From: Cytidiella melzeri
Taxonomy: Eukaryota > Basidiomycota > Agaricomycetes > Polyporales > Irpicaceae
Assembly (NCBI GenBank): GCA_022592445.1
Contig: JABYQR010000309.1
Span: 1-53,328 of the forward strand
Length of the DNA stretch: 53,328 bases
Reading direction: 5' to 3'
Positions 1 to 12,369 of the stretch are shown piece by piece; within the stretch, counting starts at the first letter, position 1, and each line of letters begins with the position of its first letter. Below the pieces are notes generated by a model that did not search any database, was not told the origin of the DNA, and worked only from the letters and a program-made list of their open reading frames with translations. Position numbers and translations under genes: made by a program.

Positions 1-37
1 CCAAACGTCAGACGTCCTATCATACATCCCCTGTGGT

Positions 38-1169
38 TCACTGTAATCCCATCCAAGTCACGGCTCCGTTCAAGTAATTCTCGCTTTCTGCGTCGACCTC
101 AATATTCTCAACGGCAATGTCCTCGCGCATATGTTCTTCATCCGTGGTACCAGAGAGGGGCGTGATACCCTGCAGTTGGGCAAGGCGATATACAGCTTGG
201 GCGGGTGAACACCCTTTCGATCGCGCGAACGCCTTGATGTCGGGATGTGCCAGGAGGGAAGGCGATCCAGAGAGTGTCCAGAACGACCTGACACGCATGT
301 TAGGCTACTGACCGTACACGCAGCGGTGATAGTCAACTTACTGGTACTGGATCTCATACTTGCGGCAATACGCTAATACGTCTGCATCCCAACCATTGCC
401 CTCGAACCATCGGTTTTGCACCACCTGAACCCTTCGCCCTCCATCCCTTTCGAGAGCCTCGAGCACAGAGACGTCATAAGTGTTGCTCACGCCGATAAAC
501 TTGACCTTTCCCAAATCCTGCAATTGAATCAGTGCTTTCCACGCCGTGAGAGTGCGTGGTAGCGTTTCCAGGGGTGAATGAAGGATGTAGCTGTCAACGT
601 ATGTCGTACGCAAGTTATTGAGCGAGTTGTTGAAAGAGCTGTGAACTTGGGTTTCGAGGCGGGAGTTTGGGTCATACGGGATAGGTTTAGAGCGATCGTG
701 GCCGCCCAGGGATGTGAACCTGTTCAAGGATCGGTGAGCATGTATATGAATCACCGCAAGTTTGTCGACCTCACTTGGTTTGCAGAAATAGCTCCTCTCG
801 TTTGATACCGTGCTCCCTTTGGAGCGTCTCTAAAGCTTCTCCAACAAGCTCTTCGCTGGCATGAAGCAAAATTCAAGCTATCGCGGGAGCGAGGCATGAG
901 TGCAGCATCGCCATGCGTACCGATAGTGCCTCGGTTGACCCGCTGGAGCAAACCATGAGTACCATCGGTGCAGCTACGCATCATGGCTATACGTACCTGT
1001 GTCAATGGCGCGAAACCCACTGAGTATCGCATTGACCACAAGGGTAGCCGTTCGCTCTTTCTTCCTGGGATATGATAGGTCGTATTAGTTGACGAGTTCC
1101 TTCACAATTTCAGAAATAGCACGGCGTGACGAACCAGGCGGTCCCGTAGATGATCTTTGCGGTAGCCAT
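38..1169 (-). CDS. aldo/keto reductase, six exons
   Basis: NAD(P)H-dependent aldo/keto reductase (AKR) with a TIM barrel, probably cytosolic; substrate unknown. Exons by splice sites: 1135-1169, 997-1064, 921-942, 775-855, 342-719, 38-287. They sum to 834 nt, 277 residues, usual for fungal AKRs. The product starts MATAKIIYGTAW. The catalytic tetrad is visible: Asp in AIDTA, Tyr in HYREEL, Lys in LQTKF, His in LHSP. The C-terminal half carries IGVSN and YQSFWTLSG, typical of the family. Exon 3 is a 22-bp microexon that supplies the loop before the catalytic Tyr; without it the frame breaks. The ATG at 1169 is the only start that joins in frame to exon 2. The call rests on family motifs; the exact AKR subfamily is not resolved. 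Confidence 0.88.
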
Positions 1170-1503
1170 TCTGCTTATATGAAGGTATACTTAGTGCCAC
1201 ATTTTATCACAAAAACGGCGGGCAGAGGCAGGCTGGAGGCGTGGGAAACCATTGGGCTGTGCCCTATATATGGAAAGTGAGAAGGTTCGGAGCTCAGCCA
1301 ATCGTTACTTTAGGAGATGTGGTGGTTTGTAGCACGAGGTGCCATACATTCAGTGTTCAGAATACCCCATACATGCTATGTTGTACAACAAGTTATCTCA
1401 CGTTTTTCCGAGTCGCAAACATGGGCAGACAAGCTGTCCACAATGTGCGAGTTTTCAACCTATGGAACGGACCGAAGTTCAGCAGATGGTCCACATATAC
1501 TCT
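1170..1503. other. intergenic, upstream of the aldo/keto reductase
   Basis: Lies between the AKR start codon and the stop of the next minus-strand gene. It must hold the AKR promoter and the cupin 3' UTR. I see no clear TATA box or further gene. Confidence 0.5.
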
Positions 1504-2246
1504 TCACTCCTTCTTGTGGAGATCTTCAGCCCAAGAGGGCGGTTCGTCCTTTCCGCTTTCTTCCAGCTCTTCTCCCTCATCCAGTGTCTCGTGGACAGTA
1601 TCTGCTGCGTGCTCCGCAGGCGCATACACCTAACACAAACTAGATCAGAACGCTGCGAGCGTTCCCAAAAGCATGCAACTTACGGTAGAAAGGATCAGAG
1701 GAGTTTCTCCCTTGTTGATAAACTGCAAAAGAGTGCGTGAGACTATCAGGTGACTATATGCGCCTGATCGAGTATACACTCACGTTGTGCATAGCACCTG
1801 CAGGGACAATGACAATGTCGCCCGGACCAACACGCTCCTGAAGCTACTGGTTCAAACGATGGAGGTGGTACTCACCGAAGACAAGACTCACATTTTTACC
1901 GTTCACCACTGCGTCAGCACTTCCAGAGAGGAACGAAAGGTGCTGGTCAACGGTATGGGTTTCCTATCACAATCACAAGCGACATTGGTTACTGTGTGTA
2001 TCTGCGATACGCTTAGTAGGTATATGCACCTCTCCGATTTCGCCCCCAACAGGAATAGTCATGATGACGAGCTGCAAGAGGTTAAGCTTGACGGAGCTGG
2101 TTTGATAACAGAGGCCTCACCTGGCTGTTGCGTCCAGTCCACAAGACGCGCCTGAACTTTCCGCTGGCGGATGCGACTGCTGTGATATTTTTGAAGACGG
2201 TCATGTCCTTGGGAGGCTCAGTGTTGGGCTTGCAGGGGAACGACAT
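1504..2246 (-). CDS. small single-domain cupin protein
   Basis: Conserved fungal cupin-2 protein, probably a cytosolic metal-binding beta barrel of unknown reaction. Exons read from 2246: 2121-2246, 2030-2071, 1892-1963, then 54-, 39- and 126-nt exons ending at TGA 1504-1506. They total 459 nt, 152 residues. Cupin motif 1 reads GEIGEETHTVDQHLSFLSG, and motif 2 reads GDIVIVPAGAMHNFINKG, with the expected P-x-G-x2-H-x3-N spacing. The tail is acidic (EEGEELEES type) and ends in a WAEDL segment often seen in this family. Introns are 49-65 bp. The ATG at 2246 (MSFPCKP) fits the usual N-terminus; a start 45 nt downstream (MTVFKN) is possible. The motif-1 spacing differs from classic germin cupins, so metal content is uncertain. 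Confidence 0.85.
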
Positions 2247-2615
2247 GGCAGTTCTGATCAACGCTGTGGTATGTTTCGGGAGGCGTTTATGGACCGAAAG
2301 AGATGCAGGACGAGTAGAGAGGTTGAAACGCGTTAAGAGCAAAGTGTGGAACATATTTACTGGTACAAACGAGAGCATTCAAGACCTGTGACTGTGACCA
2401 GTGAGGTGACTTGCGAAGCATATGCAGAAAGCTGCACAGTGACGTCACCGCGCAGACCTGAGTTGAACGGGGGTCACAACACTCTTCCTGACGACAGACG
2501 TCGCACTTCTCCTCAATCTACTTAGCGCAGATTGAATGAAATCTGTGATTCCCATAGCATTACACATTACTAGATAAAACGCAGCGCTTACATGTCTATG
2601 TGTAGTGATCTCCGT
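2247..2615. other. intergenic, cupin promoter and ERG19 3' flank
   Basis: No ORF with coding features is seen. The region should hold the cupin promoter and the ERG19 terminator. Confidence 0.5.
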
Positions 2616-3931
2616 CTAAGCTGTAGGGAACCCATCCTGCCCGAGTAGCGCTTCGGAGACATCCAGCACGCGTGGACCATCCCCTACCCTTGTGTGAATC
2701 AACCCTTTCACGGAGTGAAGTGGAAATGGCTTCGCGACAGCTGGGTTAAACCCATGGGGGACAGCGCCGACTCCGACGCCGTGCCCGCCGAAAAGCCCGA
2801 AAGGATCCTTGAACGCGTCGGCTTGAGGAAAGTACTTGACGATGAGCTCAACAATTTCCTTCACATTCTCTTTGAGTGTGTAAATAACCGCATTCGGGCC
2901 AGCGTCGTAGGTGTAAGCAGCCTTGACATGTCCTGTGTTCTCCACAGCGACGCGGTTGTATTCCGTAATAAGTGCGATAATGGCACGCGAAACGTCGTTC
3001 ATGTAGAAGATTGGAGGGTCTGTGTCAAGTGCCACGGCGTGGAATTGGTTAGAGTCTTGCATTGTCACTCGCGCAAACGCGTCAAAGTCGCGCGCAAGGA
3101 TAGCTTTCTTGATCACCTCCATGCGAGCAGGTACGACCTCCTTGATGCGGTGTTGGAGGAGAGGGGATGTCTCCACGGTACGTTGCATACCTGAGGTGGA
3201 ACTCGTGCCCTTCTTGTCGTCTGAGACGACGCATATAAGCGCATGCATGTCGGGCCAGTGCGACTGTGGTGCAACTTCAACCGCTAAAGAGTCGCTACCG
3301 TCTGCTTTAGAGCCCATCTCCCAAGCCACATAGCCACCAAAAAGGGAGCGGCAGGCAGAGCCTGAACCTTGACGAGATATACGCGAGAGGTCAGAGGGTG
3401 AAGTGGGCAATTGGTAAAGGGCCGCGAGGGAAGAGATCAACGCTGCAAAGCCTGCGGCCGATGAAGCCAATCCGGCTGCGGTAGGGAAGTTGTTCCGCGA
3501 GCTTATATGCACGGGATAGGAAGAGAGCTATGTTCGTTTTCAATCAACGTTGAAGAATATCACACGAAGTGAGACGTACCTTAGGTTCATTTGGGCTCTT
3601 CTCCTCAAGCTCTTTCCTGAGGCTTTTCATCTCCTTGATGCAGGTTGCCAGCCTTCCACCATCTTTGATTTCCTCCTCCTCTCCGTTGAGCCATAGTCTG
3701 TCCTTTTCAAACGACGGATCTGCACGAGAGGTCGTTGTCGATCGAAGGTGATCCTGGTCAAGTGTGACCGACAATGACGAGTTCGTGGGCAGAATTAACT
3801 TGGTATCTCTCTTTCCCCAATATCTGTGTGGTAGGCGTATTAGCATTGAGCGCGATCTCGGCTCCTGGCTTGGCTCACTTTATGCAAGCAATATTCACTG
3901 GCGCAGAGGTGGTAGCCTGGTAGACAGCCAT
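2616..3931 (-). CDS. ERG19: diphosphomevalonate decarboxylase
   Basis: Converts mevalonate 5-diphosphate and ATP to isopentenyl diphosphate, the last step of the mevalonate branch of sterol and isoprenoid synthesis. Three exons: 3879-3931, 3580-3823, 2616-3527, total 1209 nt, 402 residues, the normal family length. The GHMP-kinase fold is complete: N-terminal KYWGKRD and PTNSSLS substrate-binding segments, NNFPTAAGLASSAAG, the phosphate loop RQGSGSACRSLFGG, and the catalytic Asp in TYDAGPNA near the C-terminus, followed by FGGHGVGVG. Exon 1 encodes MAVYQATTSAPVNIACI, the usual start. Introns are ~52-55 bp. It faces CCR4 head to head. Orthology is clear; expression control is not visible from sequence. 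Confidence 0.95.
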
Positions 3932-4490
3932 CGCGCAGGTTTCGACGACACTGATTTGAGAGAGTTCGGGGTAGAGACTAAGTCAAATTTATATTTGCGA
4001 GGACGTAAATAGGATGTGGTACGAGAACAAGTGGAAAGGTATGGTACGTTTTACACAAACGTACATCGTACAGTTGCCCAAATAAACGCCCATAATAGCA
4101 CTGAAAGTCACATGATCGAACGATTATCTCAGTTACGTAAGCAAAAGCGGGAACACGAAGGCTGCGAATAGTCGTCATCTTGCACATCGACCACGACCCG
4201 TTCCTCGTCTTTCACGACCACGGCGCACGCGCACACCACACTCGGCGCTGTGAACCATTCTTTACTTGCGTAAGCTCATTCTCCCCCATCGCTCCTTACA
4301 AAATTTACACCTGACGCCCCGACGACCGCCGCTCTTTCAGCTCTGAAAGATCATTTTGCAACAGTCGCAGTACATCAAAGATCGCGGGAATCACCTTAGC
4401 ATCAACATCGGGTAGTTGCGCACTGGAGTCGAGCGAAAGAGACGACGGCTAAAGTCTTGTGTGGAAGTCGTGTGGCCCACTGCCAATGCG
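3932..4490. promoter_or_regulatory. shared divergent promoter region of ERG19 and CCR4
   Basis: The two start codons are 560 bp apart and point away from each other, so both promoters and 5' UTRs must lie here. I see no convincing TATA box and did not find a sterol-response motif by eye. Pyrimidine-rich tracts precede the CCR4 start at 4250-4330. Confidence 0.55.
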
Positions 4491-6959
4491 ATGTACTACG
4501 CTCAACAATCCCCAGGCATCGCGCACAAACTCGCTCAACATCCAGCAGGGCTTCATGACCCTTCACCATGGTCTCGTACGGCGCACCACCCTTCGCTCGG
4601 TCCCCCAGGTCATTCCCAACCACCGACGTCGCCTGGGTATCCCCTCTTTACGCACGCGAATGGCATGAGTGCCCTACAGCACCATCCTCATGCACACATG
4701 CCGGGTCCAATGGGGCACCATCATCACCAGAACTCCCTGTCACACTCACATGCACATTATCAGTCACCTCCGAACGGGAACGGGATACCTGGAGCACACG
4801 CGGGCCTTGTGCAGAATGGATCTCCTGCAAATTCTGCTGTTACCCAGATTATGACACCGCATTGGCAGAATCAACTAATGAAGTGCGAGGTGTGTCTTTA
4901 GACCAACAAAAATTTCTCCATTGGTCTTTACGTTCGCATTTTCTTCAGATGATTCGTGCGTCAAGGTCTCCGCATCATAGAGCAAGGGCGAGCGCCATGG
5001 CGTCGAGGACAGTACAGAAGTCTGCGATCACCATAACGAACCCCAACGCCATAGCCATAAAGCCCTTAGACACCAACGGGACGGCCAAGGACGGTCTGTC
5101 AACGCCTCCACACACTTCCGCTTCGAGTGCTACTCTGAACGGCTCTCCAAGTACGGTGTCTATACAGGCTGATCACCCCTCGGCTACAGTTGCGCCAATT
5201 GGTGACATACAAGGCAGACCAACCGCCCCCAAACCACCGGACAACACATGGACGTCATTGGATATGGGTGGCGTCCACATCAAGAACATCCCTCCGACTT
5301 CTGGGCTATTCTCATTCTCGTTCCTTATCAATTTGTATCTCAACCACAACGCGCTGACAAGCATACCAGCTGAGATCACCAAACTTCGACATCTCGAGCT
5401 TCTTGACCTTTCAGGGAACAGTCTCGTTACTGTGCCTCCCGAATTGGGCATGCTCACATCGCTCAAAGAGCTATACCTGTTCGACAACCACCTAACCACC
5501 ATTCCTCCTGAGCTTGGCACCTTGCACCAACTCCAGACGCTTGGCATTGAGGGCAACCCCATTGATCCCGCGTTGAAGCACATGGTGCAGGAGCAAGGCA
5601 CACCCGCTCTCATTGCTCATCTTCGGGATTCATGCCCTGCCCCTGTACCTCCCCCGCCACGAATGTGGAACAACCTAGTGACGCAGTCGGAACGAGAAAA
5701 CATGCAGGCGGATCCGAATGTCGAAACTTTTACAGTGCTGTGTTACAACATCCTCTGCGAGAAGGCGGCTACGAGTAGGATGTACGGCTATACCCCGTCT
5801 TGGGCGCTCGCGTGGAAGTATCGCAAAGACCTAGTTCTCAAGGAGATTCAGAGCCATGACGCAGACTTCGTATGCCTGCAGGAGGTGGATAGTGCGAACT
5901 ACGAGGAGTTCTTCCTGGAGCACCTGTCGGATCAGGATTACTCAGGAGTGTATTGGCCAAAGTCGCGATACAAAACCATGAGCGACGCGGATCGGCGGAT
6001 GGTAGACGGTTGTGCTACATTCTACAAGTCGTCAAAGTAAGTGCCTTACTTTGATTCCGAAAGCTTCTGTGCTTACCGACCATTCAGGTACACTCTCGTT
6101 GAAAACCACCTTGTGGAGTTTAGCACGGTGGCCATGCAGCGATCTGACTTCAAGAAGACAGACGATATGTTCAATCGTGTCCTCGGAAAAGACCACATTG
6201 CCGTCATATGTCTATTCGAGAATAAGGAGAGCGGCACGCGCCTTATCGTAGTCAACACACATCTTCATTGGGACCCTTCCTTCCGTGACGTGAAGCTCGT
6301 GCAGGCGGCATTGATGATTGAAGAGGTAGAGAAGGCTGCTAACAATTTTGCCAAGTACCCTCCGAGACCACCGGCCCCCGCATCAGCTGGTGGCCCCTCC
6401 AACGGGGCGTCAGCAAGTGATAACAATGCTTCGTCGCGTCCACCACCAATCTACAGTGATGGCACCAAGATACCTCTGATTGTTTGCGGCGATTACAACT
6501 CAATCCAGCCCAGCGGTGTGTACGAGTTCCTATCACAAGGCAGCGTGCCAGCAGACCACCCCGATTTCATGGCGCATCTCTACGGGAAGTACACCTCAGA
6601 AGGCTTGCGACACAAATTGAACCTCAAGAGCGCGTACTCTACCGTTGGCGAGATACCGTTCACGAACTTTACGCCGGGCTTCGAAGGTGTACTGGATTAC
6701 ATCTGGTTTTCAACCCCGAACTTGGCGGTAAATGCGGTACTTGGAGAGGTTGATCGTTCGTATATCGACAAGGCGGTCGGGTTTCCTAATGTTCACTTCC
6801 CATCAGAGTGAGCATTATGATTTTTTCCTTTGCATTCGACTGAAAGCTGACGATTTGCCGTACAGCCACTTGTGTATCGCTGCCGAATTTCGCGTGAAAC
6901 CCCCTAAAGAATCGCCACCGCATCGTCCTCCGCCTGTATTCCCTGAGTCCTCCCGTTGA
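4491..6959 (+). CDS. CCR4: CCR4-type poly(A) deadenylase with leucine-rich repeats
   Basis: Catalytic subunit of the Ccr4-Not complex, a 3'-5' exonuclease that shortens mRNA poly(A) tails. Exons 4491-4889, 4949-6036, 6088-6807, 6866-6959 total 2301 nt, 766 residues. The N-terminus is low complexity, rich in His, Pro and Gln. Residues ~250-340 hold leucine-rich repeats (LYLNHNALTSIPAEI, LDLSGNSLVTVPPEL, LYLFDNHLTTIPPEL), which in yeast bind Caf1. The endonuclease/exonuclease/phosphatase domain follows: FTVLCYNILC, catalytic Glu in CLQEVD, VNTHLHWDP, CGDYNS, VLDYIWF and a final SDH. The last His is completed across the 6807/6866 splice junction, which supports that intron. After SDH the usual IPLLAEF is LCIAAEF, a mild change. 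The ATG at 4491 begins MYYAQQSPGIAH. Confidence 0.95.
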
Positions 6960-7538
6960 GGTGTTGTTGTAGGGTAAACCATACGCGAACGTTGTCGTTG
7001 CATGACTAGCTTTTCTTTGTTCGACACCTGTTTCGTATACTTTTTCCTTCCTTCTGTACATGTTGCGACCCCACTTGTGCTATTCTCATCATTTACCTTT
7101 CCCCATTCACTCATTACCGTCGTTTTGCCTTTAACATATACACCCTTGGTTCTTCTGTCGTCGCTTGTGTCACCATTGTTATCATCCCTCTCTGCTTGTT
7201 ACTGTCTCTCTTCTGTCATGTCGCGTTCAGCCAGCCTGCACATCCTTGTAGCATGTTCGTGTACTACCTTTGCGATGTCAATATAATGCATATCTCGAAA
7301 CTCAACCTCTATTCATTCGGTGGTGCGCTCGTCATGTGGCTTACCTCAGCATGTCACTGTAAGTCAATACCGCCTTCTTCACCTCCATTAATCACTAGAA
7401 TATGGCCATGAGGTCGTCGCAACGAGCATCTATACCTAGGCGTCTCAATAATGGACTACTACCGCTGGCGAGACCTCCTGCTCAGCAACTGTATATTTCT
7501 TGACCGGGACATGGCCTCTACAGTAACTTACACGTCCG
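6960..7538. other. intergenic between convergent genes
   Basis: CCR4 and the subtilisin gene end toward each other here. The first half is strongly pyrimidine-rich (about 7000-7260), typical of a fungal 3' UTR or flank. Short ORFs show no recognisable domain. Confidence 0.6.
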
Positions 7539-10500
7539 CTACGTTGGAACTTGAACGCCGATTACCGGGCTCAACCAGCTCTCAAAGTCCGCCTCGCTGT
7601 TGGGATTCCCGGTCACTTTGAGTGCCCGCAGAAGGATCTTGTACTGCCCGTTCGGGATCGTCGTGCCGTTCGAAAACGTGGGAGGAGAAATTCCAAAAAG
7701 GTTGAAACCAGAACCGTCCTAGAAAGTGGTGAGTGCATATTTAGGCGATGTTACAGTACAGCTTGAGGTAGAGTGACTTGCGGGGAGACTCACATCTTGA
7801 TCAGAGTTCCTGGGAAGGAAGTCTTCCTCGAACAGGTTCCCGATGGTCTTCACTGTGGAGGAGGCAGCTGCTTGCGACGACGACGGTCCACTGCTGGGCT
7901 GATTCAACGTCGTCGGAATGTTTTCAGCGGGATCAACCAAGTCGATGAGGAGTTTGGGGGTGCCAAAGTCGAGGCGCAGGAGGATCTCTGGAAAGTCCTC
8001 TCCTACAAACGTGAAGTTTGTAGGGGCTGTGATGAAGTTCCCCTGCGGGTTAGTGATAACCGGGAGGTTCACGCCGAAGAACGTGTTGGAGGTGTCGACG
8101 ACCTGAGCGTTCTTCAGGGACGCAGCGAGGCCGAGATACGTGACGTGAAAAGTTTCGTTTGCGTCTGCAACCTGGATGAAACCAGAGTAGACGGGAAGGA
8201 CAGCTGGGTCGAGTCCGGTTGGCGGTGTGATGTGTGCCGTGATCTGCTGAGTCTGTCCGGGGTGGACGGTTACCGACGTCTCGCTGAACTTCACAGTGGC
8301 TGAATTGTTGGAAAGAGGAACCGGACCATCAGCGGGGAAGTCGGTACCCTGCAAACTATCAACGGGAGTGTTCAATGAGGGTATAGAGAAACCTTACAGT
8401 GGTCAAGGACAACATGGTGCCGGCAGGGATGTGGCTGATCTTGAACGACTTGCTCGTCGTAGCATGATTGGTGATTGTGAACGTTTGCCTGAAAATGCTG
8501 TGAGCTTCAATGCACCAGACTCTCAATTAAGGAAGCACTCACAGCCCTTTGAAGTTCGCCGTATCGTTCAAGAGTAACTCTCCCGGAGAGATGGACACCT
8601 CCGTCGTGATAGCCTTGAAAGCATCAACGAGACCTGCGCCCTGCTGAGCAACGGTCTGTAATGGATCTCCATCCGTATGGCTGCTCGAAATAAGTTGGGC
8701 TGTGGTTTCGAACAGTGTTCTCGCAGAAAGTCCAACCGCAGGAGTGACGCCTTTTTGGCCAAAGAGCAGAGCGCTGACACCCGCGATGAAGGGAGTGGCC
8801 ATGGATGTCCCTGACTCTACACCGAAGCTTCCCAAGGGAACCGGTAGCGTAGAAAGAATGTTTCCTCCCGGGGCGGCTACGGCTGGCTTGAAGAACATGT
8901 CATTCGATGGGCCATACGACGTGAAGGACGAGATTAGACCGCCTGCTGGGTCAGGAAATTGGAAGCCACCACCAGTCTGAGGGAAGGACAGGGATACGGA
9001 TTCACCAGAGGAAAAAGCATTGACAAGCTTATCAAGGACGTCAGGGACAGTCAACTGGATTCGACAAGCAGTGACTTACGAATTGACCATCGGCAGCTTG
9101 AATAAGGGCTGCGGTAAAATTGCCCACCGCGATGTCTGTGAAGCCACTGCCATTGCTGTGACGAGGCTTCAGCATAACTGGAAGAAGCTGCCGATGGTAT
9201 AAAAAAACTCACTCATAAATCAACGAGGTATTACCTCCTTTCGCCGCGATATTCGTTAGCTTTTGAACCTAATGAACAGCAAAAATCTCCTTGGTCTAGT
9301 TGTCCACTGCGGTAGATGGAGGTAAGCTCACAAAGGTACACGTCCCTCTCCTAACGATGACCACAAACTTGCTCAGGTCTGGCGTATCATCCGGCAGGGG
9401 ATCGCAAGCATCATCGACTACGGTAGTATCGTTACTTGTAGCGAAGATCGGAAGGGTGTTGTTGATAGGTAGCGGGAATGTGTCGAAGTAGGTGATAGGA
9501 TCATGAGCTACACCATGCACAGTGGCGTTCTGCAGAGGAATCACGGTGTTGTCGAGTGAGGCAACAGAGATACCGTCAATAGCATTCCCGGGACCGGACG
9601 TGTAGAAAGCTCCCTTCGCCCCGTCGTTACCTATGACAATGAACAACGTGCAGCACACTATGAAGGTTGCGAAGTGTCCCTACCTGCAGCAATCGTAACT
9701 ATCTTTCCTGTACTTGCGATACGACTTGATACGACCGTCGCTGAGCTTTCTGTCCATCCATCTGCGCCTCCCAGTGACATGGTGAGGATATCTTGTCCTT
9801 CCTGCACACCGCGCATGAGAGCCTCGACGATGACTTTACATACGTGAGTCGAGTAAATGTCCAAACACAAAGGACTACTTACTATCATCAGTGACGTCGC
9901 CAGTGCAGCCAAAAATGCGATAAGAGGTGATAGAGGCACCATACGCAACACCGCTGATGTTGAACTCGTTTCCTGGGTTAGCTCCTAAAATTCCCTGTAG
10001 CGAGTTTAATATGTCATCGTTTCTGACACAAGGGCTCCACTCACGGCAACGTGAGTACCATGGCCATTGCATTGATCTAGAGGATCGTTATCCGGCATAG
10101 GTGTATTGGAACCTGTCGACGCAACATTAGAACCATGGTATCCGACACTCTATGCGTACACTTACCATTATAAGCATCTCCAACGAAGTCAAAGCCTCCG
10201 ATAACCTTGTGACCAGGGCCGATGCCGCCTCCAAGAAGCGGGTGGGTGTAGTCTTTTGGAAACCAGCAATATCAGAGCTGGTAGCTCTGTACATTTTCCT
10301 GTAGTCGGCTTACCGATACCAGTGTCAATGCTGTGAGAATAGGTTAGCTGAGAAGTGCTAGGCCGTTGGACCGTGCTCACATTCCGACTTTGATCCCACT
10401 GCCGATAATGTTCAAAGCGTGCAGTTTGTCGACACCCTGCCATGGGTCGATGTCAATGTTGTCACTTTGTCAGCCTCAATTATCTACTTTACACTCACCG

Positions 10501-11165
10501 TAATGACATGTGTAGACTCGGTGTCTACCGGAATGGCAGGATCACTTGGACCGGTTACGACGCGAACGTTAAGAGGTCTGAGAAATGAGACGCGCCCATG
10601 AGCTTGTGCTACACTGTTTTATACACTGGCAATGGGCCTACCTGGGAGCAGGAACACTGATCACAGGTCGGATGGCTTGAACTCCAGGGATTGAGGAGAT
10701 TTCGGCACGTTGCTAATCAGGTGGTGGTCAGGTGATCGAGCGCGACATTTCACGAACAGGTTACTTACGCTCGCGTCCTGTGAACACTTCTGAGCTTCCG
10801 AAGATAACGGTAAAATGTCGGCTTACCGTTAAAGTAACCGCTGCTCCTACGAAGATGCCGGGCAGATTGAACTCTTTGTCAATACTAAACCCAACCTCTC
10901 GCTTTCGCATGTGGTCGTACAGCAATTCATGAGGCTATTTATAGGTTGCGGGACTCATGAAGCCATGGTGCAGTCTGAGGTGTGATGGAGGGCTCACCTC
11001 TCGGGTCACGATATCTCTTTTCCCTGGGATATCTGACGGGGATGAAACCTCTACGATGAACCTGTTGGGGACGATGTGCTTTGCGGAAGTCTCCAAGCTT
11101 GTGGTGGAGAATTTTGCAGCAAAGACGTGCGTAACAAGCAAGAGAGACCAGCAGAGAGACTTCAT
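7539..11165 (-). CDS. secreted subtilisin-like serine protease with PA-type insertion
   Basis: Extracellular S8 peptidase of the large minor-extracellular-protease (Vpr-like) or C5a-peptidase-like type. The start MKSLCWSLLLVTHVFAAKF is a signal peptide, followed by an I9-like propeptide (DHMRKREVGFSIDKEF, then a GIFVGAAV-like segment). The triad is intact: Asp in IDTGIDY (split by an intron near 10300), His in CNGHGTHVA near 10050, Ser in GTSMATP near 8805. The oxyanion Asn is in AAGNDG. Between Asn and Ser lies a PA-like domain (FVVIVRRGTCTF). After the Ser comes an Fn3-like C-terminal region (VTVHPGQTQQITAHITPP). The last exon ends VIGVQVPT with TAG at 7539-7541. I count about 14-16 exons with ~50-bp introns; not every junction was fixed. 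The substrate cannot be inferred. Confidence 0.88.
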
Positions 11166-11212
11166 CTTGGATCCGGGGAATACCTCGACTTGAACGCGAC
11201 ATGCAGACCCGT

Positions 11213-11219
11213 CTTATAT
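11213..11219 (-). promoter_or_regulatory. possible TATA box of the subtilisin gene
   Basis: On the minus strand the sequence reads TATAAGA about 50 bp before the ATG at 11165, a plausible core promoter distance. Confidence 0.35.
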
Positions 11220-12307
11220 GGCCCATGCCTGAGCGACTTCTTGCAGCGGTGGGAGATTGAGGACTCTACCGTGTGGGCGTGCGACCGCGACACGACATCG
11301 ATCCCGAGGCCATGATTCTGTGGTCGGGACAGAGTAAGTGTGAGAAGACGTGGTAATTCTCACCATTGATGAGAAAAGGCGACTTCTCATACTTTCTCTC
11401 GTCCGGACTACTGCCGCACTCGCGATGCACAAGCGAAGACGTGGCTAGGAGAAGAATACAAGTCAGGCCCACAACGCAGGAGCACAATTACCGTTGCTGG
11501 GCATTTCCTGGTGCATGTAGGACCATGCGAGCTGAGGAACCTGCTCTGAGTGCGACGCGGATTTGCCATTTTGCATACGCACAAAAGTATACCCACTGAC
11601 TTGCAAGCTGACTCTGGATCAGGAATGTGCCAAGTGATACATCAGTAGGCGATAGCGACTCAACGTTGCAAGTAAGGCAGTCAGAGTCTAAGACTCAGAA
11701 GAAGGCCCACATGACAATGTAAACCGCATGTTGGCACATTGAGCACGAATAACAGCCGGTTCGTCGGAGACTGGTTCCTTTGGGCATACGTCGAGGGGTG
11801 AACAGTGGAAGGATAGCCATTTCAGAATCAAATCTAGTCTGGAGCTTCAAAACGTAGCGTCGCCGTCGTTTGCCAGAGGCGAAAGATGTCCGCACCGTTG
11901 CGCTGGCCCAATCTTCTGCGAGGTGTCCATGATGCCTGCAATATTAGCTTATGTCTGAGGCATGGAAAGCACCACGAGTTGGGTACTGTGGAATGAGCTA
12001 TGTGAGAAAGGGCGGTTATCGACTATTTGCAAGGAAGAGAATAAGGTCGACGACTGTAGTTTTGGAAAAGCCAGAGCAGACTCGTAAATCAAACAAAAGC
12101 AGGTGACCACACGCGGGTGTATTGAAGAGTGAGATGTTTTAAGGCGAGGCTTTGAGTTGGCAGACTACTGTAAAGAAAACAAGTCGAATCGGTGATGCGC
12201 CTGATGCGCCACTTAGCGTGGGCGCTTGCCGTTGAGCATCTTGGTAGTCGACTCACCACCACCACCGTGACCGCAGACACAGCGCAGCTCCCGTGTCGAA
12301 GCTTCTG
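11220..12307. other. intergenic, divergent promoter space
   Basis: About 1.1 kb between the subtilisin gene (-) and the next gene (+). Only short ORFs without domains are present, for example a 66-residue minus-strand frame at 11695-11895. I see no RNA gene. Confidence 0.5.
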
Positions 12308-12331
12308 ATGCCAAATTATACGCGTTGTTGA
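12308..12331 (+). other. possible 7-codon upstream ORF
   Basis: ATG at 12308 reads seven codons to TGA at 12329-12331, 17 bp before the first main-frame ATG. If it lies in the 5' UTR it could lower translation of the next gene. The transcript start is unknown. Confidence 0.3.
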
Positions 12332-12369
12332 CCCAACACCCTCAGTTGATGACCCAACACCCTCAGTTG
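12328..12369 (+). repeat. 21-bp direct repeat at the start of a gene
   Basis: Two near-identical 21-bp units (12328-12348 and 12349-12369) differ only at the first base (TTG versus ATG). The period is seven codons, so the repeat keeps the frame and gives alternative start codons at 12349 and 12370. Confidence 0.85.
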
